Source of the DNA: Leifsonia shinshuensis
GTDB taxonomy: Bacteria > Actinomycetota > Actinomycetes > Actinomycetales > Microbacteriaceae
Reading direction: 5' to 3'
DNA: 64,000 nt
Assembly (NCBI RefSeq): GCF_013410375.1
Contig: NZ_JACCFL010000001.1
Span: 930,001 to 994,000 of the forward strand
Shown here: in pieces, positions 1 to 7,983 of the stretch
How positions within the stretch are numbered: the stretch's first letter is position 1
Layout of the letters: each line of letters begins with the position of its first letter
The notes under the pieces: generated by a model
Databases searched by the model: none
Told to the model about the DNA's origin: nothing
Seen by the model: the letters and a program-made list of their open reading frames with translations, nothing else
Translations under genes and position numbers: made by a program

Positions 1-1
1 C

Positions 2-142
2 GTCTTCGTCGACGGGAAGACCTACACCGGAGACCCCCGCACGATCGCGCTCGCCTCGCACGAGGACATCGACATCGTGGTGGCGAAGACGGGGACCACG
101 GTCTCCCCGCCCGCGGCATTCTCGTGGCCCGCGGGCTATTGA
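2..142 (+). CDS. C-terminal end of a secreted-type hypothetical protein (partial)
   Basis: Only the last 46 codons are inside the window; the gene begins upstream. The visible end reads VFVDGKTYTGDPRTIAL and finishes with a TGA at 140-142. A tail of this kind ('vdGk.y.GdPr.I.L..H..I.i.vg') is what I recall from a family of secreted actinobacterial proteins whose core carries histidine-rich H-x-H-D motifs. That core is not visible here, so the assignment rests on recollection of the tail only. Codon use is normal for the window. It converges on the next gene, with a 61-bp gap that shows no clear terminator. No function is proposed. Confidence 0.55.
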   Translation, partial: VFVDGKTYTGDPRTIALASHEDIDIVVAKTGTTVSPPAAFSWPAGY

Positions 143-203
143 CGGGCTCGTCGCGCCGACACCCGTGCTGATGGTCATCCCGTCGGGACTGCGCGGCTGA
201 GGG

Positions 204-2894
204 TCAGCCGCCGGAGTTGCGGAGCTCCACCGCCGCGACGTCCCACCGGTCCGTGGTCGGGGCGGTCGCACCGATCGTGACGACGCTGCCCGCGGCGCCC
301 GTCGCCTGGTTGGTGTACTCGGACCACATCGTGTCGCCGCTGCCGGTGTCCACCCACTGGTCGAGCGGCACGAGCCCGGTGGGCAGCGTGCGGGCGATCG
401 CGTTGTCCCAGTCCGCGCCGACGGCGAAGACGAGTGAGGTCGCGGCCACGGTGGTGACCTTCACCGACGGCGCGCCCGTGACCGCTGAGGCGGTCGCGGT
501 CGCGCCGGCGCCGGCCACGCCCTCCGTCGCGATGACCGTGAGCGACTGGTCGTAGCCCTGGGCGAGCGGGGTGGAGGTGATGGTCGCGCCGCTCAGGAGC
601 GCCGCGGCCGGAGCCGTCCAGATCTCGGCGTCGCCGGCCTGGCCGTTGGCTCGCGCGGCGAGCGTCCAGGTCAGGCCGCCTCCGGCGACCGTGACCTGCT
701 GGGAGCCGGCCGACGCCGGACCGTCCGACGCGACGAACGCGACCAGGAACTCCCCGGGGAGGGCGGTGGTCAGGCTCGGCGCCGAGACCGTCCCGGTGCC
801 GTGCACCGTCTTCTGCGCCTGCAGGACGAAGCAGGTCATCGGCGGCGCCGGGTTCTGCACGGTGACCGGGATCGGCGCGGCCGTCCCGTGGTTGCCGCTC
901 GTGTCGGTCGCGACGGCCCCGAGCGTGTGCGCTCCCGCGGCGGCGGTGGTGGTGTCCCACTGGACCGAGTAGGGCGGCGCCGTGACGGGCGCGCCCAGCG
1001 GGGCCCCGTCGAGGAGGAACTGGACCGACGCGACGGCGACGTTGTCGCTCGCGGTGGCCGCGACCGGGACCGTGCCGGAGACGGTCTGCCCTGGCGCCGG
1101 GTTCAGGATGGCGACGGTGGGCGGCACGGTGTCGGGAGGCGCCGGCGCCCCCGCGACGACCTCCGCCGCGGCGAGGTTCCACCGGTCCGCCGTGGGTGCG
1201 GTGTCGGCGATGGTGATGTGCGACCCGGCGGCGCCGCCGGCCGCCGTCGTCCCCTGTGTCCAGAAGGTGTCGCCGGTGCCGGGGTCCAGCCACTGCGACG
1301 TCACGAGCTGTCCGGCGACCGGGGTCCGCGCGGTCGCGGCGTCCCAGTCGTTGCCGACCCCGACGGCGAGGGAGCCGGCGGCCGTGGTGACGAGCGGCAC
1401 GCTCGGCGCGCCGCTCCCGGCGGAGGCGGAAGCCGCGGCTCCCGCACCGGCGGCGCCCGCGTAGGTGAGCACTGTGAGCTGCTGGTCGTAGCCCGCGACG
1501 CCGGGCACGGCGGTCACGCTGACCGCCGCCGGCGTTCCCGATGCGGTGGCCGTCCAGATCTCGCTGTCGCCGAACTGCGTGTCGGCGCGCGTCAGGCGCC
1601 GCCAGGTCAGCCCGCCGCCGCTCACGGTGGACGTCTGCGCGCCCGCGGTGGGCGGTCCGTCGGAACCCACGAGGGCGACGAAGACCTCCCCGGCCGCGCG
1701 CGGCGAGATCCCGGCCGCCGTCACCGAGCCGTGGCCTTGCGCGGTCACCGTCTGGTCCACCGCCAGCCCGCTGGGGAGCGGCGGCGGCGCGACCGTGATC
1801 GCGTCGACCGGGGCGGTGTCCATCAGGCCGGTCGTGTCCGTGACGCGCGCGCTCAGCCGATGCGGCCCCGGCGGCGTGCTGCCGACCGTCCACGAGAAGC
1901 CGAACGGCGCGGCGGTCAGTGCGGGCCCGAGCGGCGAGCCGTCGAGCAGGTACTGCACCGAGGCCACCGACGCCGGCGCGTTCGCGGTCGCGGTGACCGT
2001 GAGCGGCACCGTCCCGCTGACGGAGGAGCCGGCCGCCGGGGAGGTCACCCGCACGCTCGGCGGCACGGTCGCCGGCCGCGTCTGCGCGCCCACGGTGATG
2101 CTGGCGCCGGCGATGGTCAGCTTGGTCACGGTCACGTTGTTCGTCGCGTTGCTCTCGGTCAGCACGTGCTGCGGGTCGACTGTCGCGACGAGCGCGTAGG
2201 ACCCGTCCGGCACCCCGGTCAGGTCGATGGGCTGCCCCGAGTCGGTCTGGTCGTACTGGTCGCCCCAGCCGACGCTCCAGCCGAGCGGCAGGGTCGGGTC
2301 GCCGCAATTACTGGTCGACGGCGAGGACACGGCCGGCGTGTTCGGGACGTCCCCGACCCGGGTGTCACCGGTCATGCAGTAGTCGGTCTTGGGGCTCGTC
2401 GCGGCGACGGCGCCGATCGTCCCGTTCGCGAGGACGTGGTTCAGGGTGAACGAGGTGAGCGGGAACCGGAAATCGTCCGGCGCGACCCGGACGCCGTTCA
2501 CGGCCAGGGGAACGGTGTGGTCGGTGGTCCAGGTCCCCGGCGACGGGCTGTTGTAGATCCGCTGGACCCAGCTCGCGATCCCGGTCGTCGCGTCGTAGGA
2601 CGGATCGAGCTCGAACGGCCCGGTCCCGCTGTCCTCGGTGATGTGGGTGTACCGCAGCATCCGGTGCTGCGTGGCCGGGTCGATGCCGATGGAGATGAGC
2701 GAGGTGGGCACGTTGATGGTCATGTCCGGCAGCGTCACGGTCGCCGCGTGCGCGGGCAGCGAGACGCCGAGCGAGACGAGGCCGAGCGCGACCGTGCCGG
2801 CGATCGCGCGTCGGCGCGCTCGTCGCGATCCGGGTCGTCGTGGGGGACTGGTCGGGTCCGGAACGGTTCGATGGGAAGCGGTGTCATCGGGCAT
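204..2894 (-). CDS. Secreted lysyl-oxidase-like protein with duplicated Ig and C-terminal modules
   Basis: An 896-residue exported protein. The ATG at 2894 is chosen because GGAAGG lies just upstream and a classical signal peptide follows: an Arg-rich start, a hydrophobic stretch at about 30-48, and AHA at 48-50. Residues 53-263 resemble the lysyl-oxidase-like fold, with GWGDQYD near 209-215 followed by the 'D.TG.PDG.Y' and 'DP...L.ES...NN' signatures. The copper-binding WxxHxHxH stretch of true lysyl oxidases is not present; only LNHVL is seen. Residues 278-368 are a bacterial Ig domain, followed by a roughly 200-residue module of unknown function, then a second Ig domain and a second copy of that module ending the protein. 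The pairs are clearly tandem duplicates. A surface or extracellular binding role is more likely than oxidase activity. Confidence 0.8.
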   Translation of the reverse strand: MPDDTASHRTVPDPTSPPRRPGSRRARRRAIAGTVALGLVSLGVSLPAHAATVTLPDMTINVPTSLISIGIDPATQHRMLRYTHITEDSGTGPFELDPSYDATTGIASWVQRIYNSPSPGTWTTDHTVPLAVNGVRVAPDDFRFPLTSFTLNHVLANGTIGAVAATSPKTDYCMTGDTRVGDVPNTPAVSSPSTSNCGDPTLPLGWSVGWGDQYDQTDSGQPIDLTGVPDGSYALVATVDPQHVLTESNATNNVTVTKLTIAGASITVGAQTRPATVPPSVRVTSPAAGSSVSGTVPLTVTATANAPASVASVQYLLDGSPLGPALTAAPFGFSWTVGSTPPGPHRLSARVTDTTGLMDTAPVDAITVAPPPLPSGLAVDQTVTAQGHGSVTAAGISPRAAGEVFVALVGSDGPPTAGAQTSTVSGGGLTWRRLTRADTQFGDSEIWTATASGTPAAVSVTAVPGVAGYDQQLTVLTYAGAAGAGAAASASAGSGAPSVPLVTTAAGSLAVGVGNDWDAATARTPVAGQLVTSQWLDPGTGDTFWTQGTTAAGGAAGSHITIADTAPTADRWNLAAAEVVAGAPAPPDTVPPTVAILNPAPGQTVSGTVPVAATASDNVAVASVQFLLDGAPLGAPVTAPPYSVQWDTTTAAAGAHTLGAVATDTSGNHGTAAPIPVTVQNPAPPMTCFVLQAQKTVHGTGTVSAPSLTTALPGEFLVAFVASDGPASAGSQQVTVAGGGLTWTLAARANGQAGDAEIWTAPAAALLSGATITSTPLAQGYDQSLTVIATEGVAGAGATATASAVTGAPSVKVTTVAATSLVFAVGADWDNAIARTLPTGLVPLDQWVDTGSGDTMWSEYTNQATGAAGSVVTIGATAPTTDRWDVAAVELRNSGG

Positions 2895-3047
2895 GGCGAA
2901 CCTTCCGCCGTCGAACAGGATAGTGCTGCGGCGGCGGGATGGAAATGGTCGATTCCTCCGGGCCGGCACCGGCCGTCTTCCCCGGCGTGGCATGATGTGG
3001 ACTCCCCACCTCTCGATCAAGCCGGCTATCGACCAAGGAGCTATCGG

Positions 3048-3653
3048 ATGACCGCGTATCAGGGCGCTCGAACCACGGCACGTCCACGGTCCCTGCTCCA
3101 ACTCGCGCTGGGCACCGTGGCCGCAGGCGCGGTCGGCGCCCTCGTCGTCGTGGCGTTCTCGCCGTTCAGCGCGGCGACGGCCGCGTTCTCCCCTCCGCTG
3201 TACGCGCTGATCGCTGGCGCCTACAGTGTCGTGCCGTTCCTGGCGCGTCGTGTCCTCGACTACACGTGGGCGGCGACGACGGTCGGGGTCGTAGCCGCCG
3301 TGCTCGCCGCGCCGTTCAGCCCGATCGGCATCCTCATCGTCGTGCTGTTCGTCGGGGCGGGAGCCGCGTACGACTCCGTGCTCTGGTGCCTCACTCGGGG
3401 CCGGGCCGATCGCCGTGCGCCCGGGTGGGCGTATGCGGTCGCCGCGCTCGTCTCGGCTCTGGTCTTATTCCTCGTGTCCTATCCCGTCCTGTCGCCGGCT
3501 CACCGGGTCCCGCTCATCCTCGCGGCGACCTTCGGCGGCCGAGCGGCCGGGCAACTGGCGGCAGCGGGAGCGGGAGCCGCTATCCATCGGCTGCTGGCCC
3601 GGCGCCCGCTGGCCCGCGGCCCGCTGGGCCATAGGGGTCGCGCTCGCCGATGA
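3048..3653 (+). CDS. Multi-pass membrane protein, ECF-transporter S-component-like
   Basis: A 201-residue integral membrane protein. The ATG at 3048 is preceded by AAGGAG at 3035-3040, a good ribosome binding site. After a short basic N-terminus there are about five or six hydrophobic segments with small conserved-looking loops such as SPPLYALIAG. The pattern resembles the substrate-binding (S) subunits of energy-coupling-factor vitamin transporters (YkoE/MptD type). No ATPase or T-component gene lies nearby, so it would have to use shared ECF modules encoded elsewhere. It is divergent from the lysyl-oxidase-like gene across a 153-bp gap. Substrate is not deducible; the C-terminus is Arg-rich and cytosolic. 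Confidence 0.55.
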   Translation: MTAYQGARTTARPRSLLQLALGTVAAGAVGALVVVAFSPFSAATAAFSPPLYALIAGAYSVVPFLARRVLDYTWAATTVGVVAAVLAAPFSPIGILIVVLFVGAGAAYDSVLWCLTRGRADRRAPGWAYAVAALVSALVLFLVSYPVLSPAHRVPLILAATFGGRAAGQLAAAGAGAAIHRLLARRPLARGPLGHRGRARR

Positions 3654-3835
3654 TGCGCCGACCGGCGCCCGATCCGGTAGCGTGAGTCATCCGCATCGAT
3701 CATCGGCGACGGGCACTTCCCCGGTTGGCGCCGTGGATCCGTGCGCATCCGGGCGACACATCCGGGGCGGCCCTCGCCGAGTCGGGGGACGTCGTCGCCC
3801 GGTCGGTGATGTCCAGCACCCTTCCGGAGGCAATG

Positions 3836-5461
3836 GTGAGTGATCGGCACGACGATCTCGCTGACGATGTCGATGTCCACCGGGGTTCCGGGCCGGGGCT
3901 TCCGGACGAGGTCGACGACGCGGTCGCGGCACTGCCGTCGCTCATCTCGCGAGGCGATCTGGCGGCGGCGAACGCTCTGGTTCGCCGATTCTGGTTCGAA
4001 CTGCTTCGCTCGCACGGCGACGAGCTGAGGGTCGCGCTGGACGCGATCCCGGCCGCCGCGCTGCGCGACCACCCGCTGCTGACGATGATGCTGGGCATCT
4101 GCTACAACGGCGTTCCGCACAAGCGCGCCAGAGCGCTGCGCTACTTCGCCACCGCGGTGCGCGCCGCGCGCTCCGGCCGGCCGGCTCTCGACGCGGTGGA
4201 CCGTGCGCTGATCCTCGTCAGCGAGAGCGCCGTCTACCGGCTGGTCGGCCGTCCCGCGAGGGGGGTCAAGCCCGCGCACTCCGCGATCCGGATCCTCGAC
4301 GGGATGAGCTCCGCCGAGCTCGAAGCGGTCAGCTCGCTGCCGAGGGTCTACTCGCAGGCCGGTGTCAGCCTGTACTACGGCGGCGACCTGAACGGGGCCC
4401 TGGCCGCCTTCGAGTCGGGCTTGGCGGAGTCCATGGACAAGCGGTCCTCCGACGGATTCGGCAACCTCGCGATGCTCGCCGGCATCCGCGCCCTGCGCGG
4501 GGAGCTGCACGAGGCGCGGGTCTACATCGAGCTGGCGCACTCCCCGGAGTGGTCCGATGACCAGCGGTCGATGTACACCGGGACGTTCTATCGCATCGCC
4601 GAGGCGATCTCCGCCTTGGAGGAGTTCGACCCGGTCGCCGCCCGGGCTCACCTCTCCGCGATGGTCAACGACCCGCGCACGATCGAGCACTGGATCACGA
4701 TCGCCACGACCGAGGCCCTGGCCGCGCTGCTCTCCGGTCGCCCCGGCGAGGGGCTCTCGCGGCTGGACGCCGTCGCCGGCTCGCGCAGTGAGGGCCGGTC
4801 CGCGGCGGCGCGCGGGCGGCTCTCCGCGACGCGCGCGTTGCTCCAGCTGGCTCTGGGCGCGCGCGACGCAGCCGGCGTCATCCTCCACCGCGACGCGTCG
4901 CCCGGCCCGGACCGTCACATCGCGCAGGCGCGCGTCGAGCTCGTCGCGGGTCGAAGCGGGTCGGCCCTGCGGGAACTGGGCAAGATCGCCGGTGACGACC
5001 TCCCGCCGCGAGCCGTGGCGGAGGCCATGACGATCGAGGCTGCGGCACTGCTCCGGCTTCCTTCGAGCGTCCGGTCGACGGGAGTGGTCGAACATCTCGG
5101 TTCGCTGCTCGAGCACACCGGCCTGCGGATGCCGCTGGCGCTCGTCCCGCCTGCCGATTTCGGGCGACTCCGCGCGGCATTGGTCGAACAGGGGTTCGGC
5201 GGCGTGTTCGAGGGACGCGACATCCGGTCCGTCCTCGCCGAGACGACCCCGGCCACGATCCTCAGCGAACGCGAGCAGGTCGTGCTCGCGGCGCTCCTGC
5301 GGCACAGTTCGCCGACCGGGATCGCAGCGGAGCTGGTGGTCTCGGTGAACACGGTCAAGACGCAGTTGCGCAGCATCTACCGCAAGCTCGGCGTGTCGAG
5401 CAGGGACGAGGCGATCGCGGTCGCCCTCGACCGGCACCTGCTGGCGGATCGCGACGGCTGA
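3836..5461 (+). CDS. LuxR-family transcriptional regulator, large TPR-like type
   Basis: About 541 residues. The last 65 form a LuxR/GerE helix-turn-helix (LSEREQVVLAALLRHSS, then VSVNTVKTQLRSIYRKLGV). The preceding 450 residues are alpha-helical with TPR-like repeats, as in the C-terminal half of MalT/LAL regulators, but no Walker A ATPase domain is present. The GTG at 3836 is preferred because GGAGG at 3826-3830 lies 5 nt before it; an ATG at 3833 is only 2 nt away, and an in-frame upstream start at 3725 lacks a site. It lies directly upstream of, and co-oriented with, the giant DUF11 surface gene, so control of that gene is a reasonable inference. Confidence 0.85.
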   Translation: MSDRHDDLADDVDVHRGSGPGLPDEVDDAVAALPSLISRGDLAAANALVRRFWFELLRSHGDELRVALDAIPAAALRDHPLLTMMLGICYNGVPHKRARALRYFATAVRAARSGRPALDAVDRALILVSESAVYRLVGRPARGVKPAHSAIRILDGMSSAELEAVSSLPRVYSQAGVSLYYGGDLNGALAAFESGLAESMDKRSSDGFGNLAMLAGIRALRGELHEARVYIELAHSPEWSDDQRSMYTGTFYRIAEAISALEEFDPVAARAHLSAMVNDPRTIEHWITIATTEALAALLSGRPGEGLSRLDAVAGSRSEGRSAAARGRLSATRALLQLALGARDAAGVILHRDASPGPDRHIAQARVELVAGRSGSALRELGKIAGDDLPPRAVAEAMTIEAAALLRLPSSVRSTGVVEHLGSLLEHTGLRMPLALVPPADFGRLRAALVEQGFGGVFEGRDIRSVLAETTPATILSEREQVVLAALLRHSSPTGIAAELVVSVNTVKTQLRSIYRKLGVSSRDEAIAVALDRHLLADRDG

Positions 5462-5787
5462 CCCGGCCCGCCGGGTGATTCCAGGGTGAGCGGAGGCCGG
5501 CGCGGCTTCGGAGCTTGGTAGAAACGAACGCGTCGCGTGCTGCCCGAATCAGCATCGACGATCCGGCCGGGCCCGTCCGGCCCGCCACCCGAAGCGGGCC
5601 GACGGGCGCGGCCCGCGGAGGGTGGATCGGCCCGGCGGACTCCCGCTCGCCTCGCGCGGGGTGAACCCCGGGGTGATCTCGGGGTGAAACCGGTCAGGTC
5701 CGATGGCGCTGATGAGCACCCTTTCGCTTAGCTGAGAATCGGCCGTGCGCGAAGACGTCCGGAGACACCTGGGGGAAAGGAACCGCT
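5462..5787 (+). promoter_or_regulatory. 326-bp leader of the giant surface gene with phased GGGTGA repeats
   Basis: No gene is visible here. GGGTGA occurs at 5473-5478 and 5484-5489 (11 nt apart) and again at 5659-5664, 5671-5676 and 5682-5687 (12 and 11 nt apart); the last three are each GGGGTGA. Spacing close to one helical turn places the repeats on one face of the DNA, as expected for a cooperative activator or repressor. The adjacent LuxR-type regulator is the obvious candidate binder, but this is inference. The promoter of the downstream gene must lie between 5690 and 5775. Confidence 0.4.
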
Positions 5788-7971
5788 GTGACGCGTGGCA
5801 CCGCTGAGGGCACGACCGCGGGCCGACGGATCGGCCGGACGATCCGTTCGCTGTTCTGGTACCGCGACAGACCGGCCCGAGGGTTTCGTGTAGTCTCCGC
5901 GCTGCTCGCGATCGGCGTCGGCGCGGTCTCCGTCTTCGGCCTCGCCGGAGCCGCCACGGCGGCGACGACCGCCGTCCACGAGATCACGACGAACTGGGTG
6001 GGGAACCCGGCGTCGGCGGCGTACGGCACCGCGCTGACGAGCGAATGGCACGTCAACACGAACGATGCCACCAACCCGCAGGCGAATGCCCCGGTCGACA
6101 ATGTCCGCCTGACCCTCGTCGCCACCAACGGCGTGTTCGCCGGCATTCCCGCCGTGTGCCAGACCAAGGGCGTGACGCCGGCCTCCGCCATCTCCGCCAA
6201 CGGCACCACCCTGGTCTGCAACCTGGGCACGATCACCGAAGGAACGGCCTCGGTCGTCCAGGCGCCCGTGCGCGCGACAGGAGCTGTCGGTTCGAAGCTC
6301 TCGGTGTCGGGCACGGTGACCTCGGACTCCGCAGCCGCTCCGGCCGGGCCGACGGCGACGACGCCGCTCCCGATCACCGGCAGCCACGGCATGGATCTGG
6401 TGCTGAGCGCACCGAACCAGAACTACCAGCAGTCCACGATCCCGAGCCGCAGCGGCGGGAACCGTCCCTCCATCGTGGTCGACTACGGTGTCGCGATGAC
6501 GACCGGGAGCATCCCGGGGCCGTCGAGCTACTCCTTCACCGTGGACATCGCGGTGTCGGTCGCCGGACAGCTCCCGGGACTCCAGTGGGAAGGCTGCTCG
6601 CCGGTCGACGACTCCGCTCAGGCCACCGGGATCCCGTACTCGGCGACCAGCTACTCCAACCGCACCAACGCCCCGGCGTGCACCATCAGCGGCAGCGGCA
6701 CGCACTACACCGTCACCCTCAGCGGCCTGGACTACTCGCTGCAGCACGTGCCGACGACGGACAGCCTCGGCAACGCGATCCCCTCGACGAGCTCCTTCAT
6801 CGCAGCCGGCCAGCTCCACTTCAGCTACACGACCCCGATCACGGCCACCACCGGCGTGACGTTCACCGCCACCCCGACTCCCTTCACGTTCAGCGACGGC
6901 GTCACCCAGCCCGAGACCAACACCACGAACGACTCGTCCGGCACCACTCTGGTGACCCCGGGCGTGTTCTCCACCATCTGGATGGGCAGCCCGACCGCGG
7001 GCCGTTCCCCCTGGGATGCGAACCTCTGGGCGGCGCCCGGGGCGGCGAAGGACAAGACGTTCCCCTGGCCGGCTGCGGGGTCCTCGACGAACCCCGGCCC
7101 GTACACCCTTGCGGACCAGCCGCTGGGGATCCAGGCCGACAGCGTCACCTGGTCCACCTACAGCGGATCGGGCGGCGCGGACATGGCCGGCTCGTGCGTC
7201 ATGGTGCAGAACCCGGCCGACTTCACTCCGCGCTACGCGGACTTCCTGGCCGCGGACGGCGCCTCCTACTCCAACATGACCACCGCGCACCTCTGGTACC
7301 GCACCGATGCGCTGAACACCAAGACCGAGACCTGCGGTGAGCCGGTGGGTGTCGCCGGAAGCCCCTGGACATCGATCCCGCTGCCGGCCGGCTGCTCCAC
7401 CCAGACGGCGTCGATCTCGCCCGCCTACTCCGACGACAAGTGCATCGTGAGCCTGCCTGCCGGCGTCACCGCCGTGAAGATGACCTGGAACCCGGCCGTC
7501 GACAAGCAGTTCCACCACTTCCTGCGGGCCTGGGGATACGTCCCCACGACGGCGCCGATCGGATCCGAGTCGTGGGCGGTCGGCGCGTTCAACGCCCCCT
7601 ACAACACGGCGACGGTCTTCCCGGGCTACCCGACCCTCAACAACTACATCAACATCAGCACCAACCCGAACGTGACCGGCACCATCCCGGGCAGCACCTA
7701 CGGGCCGAACACCAACGGCATCCGGGACGCGATGCGGATCCAGGGCCCGACCGGCGCCATCACCAAGACGACCCCGAGCACGACCGCGCAGCCCGGCGTC
7801 CCGGTCAGCTACTCCCTCACGGCGGAGGCGGACCTCGCCGTCCAGAGCCCGCCCAACCAGACCTTCACCGTCACGGACACGCTGCCGACGGGCATGAGCT
7901 ACGTCGCCGGCTCGGGTACGCCGACGCCCGCGCTGTCGACGAACGGCTCCGGCCAGCAGGTGCTCACCTAA
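5788..7971 (+). CDS. Giant DUF11-repeat surface protein, N-terminal part (ends at premature TAA)
   Basis: A GTG at 5788 follows a GGGGGAAAGG ribosome binding site. The first about 60 residues form a long signal peptide (Arg-rich start, hydrophobic core, AATAA-like cleavage region). Residues 60-660 are beta-rich, Ser/Thr/Asn-rich extracellular sequence, and a DUF11-type domain begins near residue 665 (ITKTTPSTTAQPG). The reading frame stops at TAA 7969-7971, codon 728, in the middle of that domain. The same frame resumes at once (TFTNVPANTP) and stays open to 13050. The natural reading is VLTYTFTN with a Tyr codon (TAC or TAT) turned into TAA. A one-base nonsense mutation, sequencing error or programmed readthrough would all look like this. 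If it is real, this product is secreted but lacks the cell-wall anchor. Confidence 0.8.
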   Translation: MTRGTAEGTTAGRRIGRTIRSLFWYRDRPARGFRVVSALLAIGVGAVSVFGLAGAATAATTAVHEITTNWVGNPASAAYGTALTSEWHVNTNDATNPQANAPVDNVRLTLVATNGVFAGIPAVCQTKGVTPASAISANGTTLVCNLGTITEGTASVVQAPVRATGAVGSKLSVSGTVTSDSAAAPAGPTATTPLPITGSHGMDLVLSAPNQNYQQSTIPSRSGGNRPSIVVDYGVAMTTGSIPGPSSYSFTVDIAVSVAGQLPGLQWEGCSPVDDSAQATGIPYSATSYSNRTNAPACTISGSGTHYTVTLSGLDYSLQHVPTTDSLGNAIPSTSSFIAAGQLHFSYTTPITATTGVTFTATPTPFTFSDGVTQPETNTTNDSSGTTLVTPGVFSTIWMGSPTAGRSPWDANLWAAPGAAKDKTFPWPAAGSSTNPGPYTLADQPLGIQADSVTWSTYSGSGGADMAGSCVMVQNPADFTPRYADFLAADGASYSNMTTAHLWYRTDALNTKTETCGEPVGVAGSPWTSIPLPAGCSTQTASISPAYSDDKCIVSLPAGVTAVKMTWNPAVDKQFHHFLRAWGYVPTTAPIGSESWAVGAFNAPYNTATVFPGYPTLNNYINISTNPNVTGTIPGSTYGPNTNGIRDAMRIQGPTGAITKTTPSTTAQPGVPVSYSLTAEADLAVQSPPNQTFTVTDTLPTGMSYVAGSGTPTPALSTNGSGQQVLT
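7969..7971 (+). other. In-frame nonsense codon (TAA) interrupting the giant surface gene
   Basis: The codon sits between ...QQVLT and TFTNVPANT, at a position where DUF11 domains usually carry an aromatic residue (Y-T-F). One change in the third base of TAC or TAT gives TAA. Both flanks are in the same frame (5788 and 7984 differ by a multiple of three), so there is no frameshift. No ribosome binding site or credible start lies within 30 nt downstream. Confidence 0.9.
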
Positions 7972-7983
7972 ACGTTCACGAAC

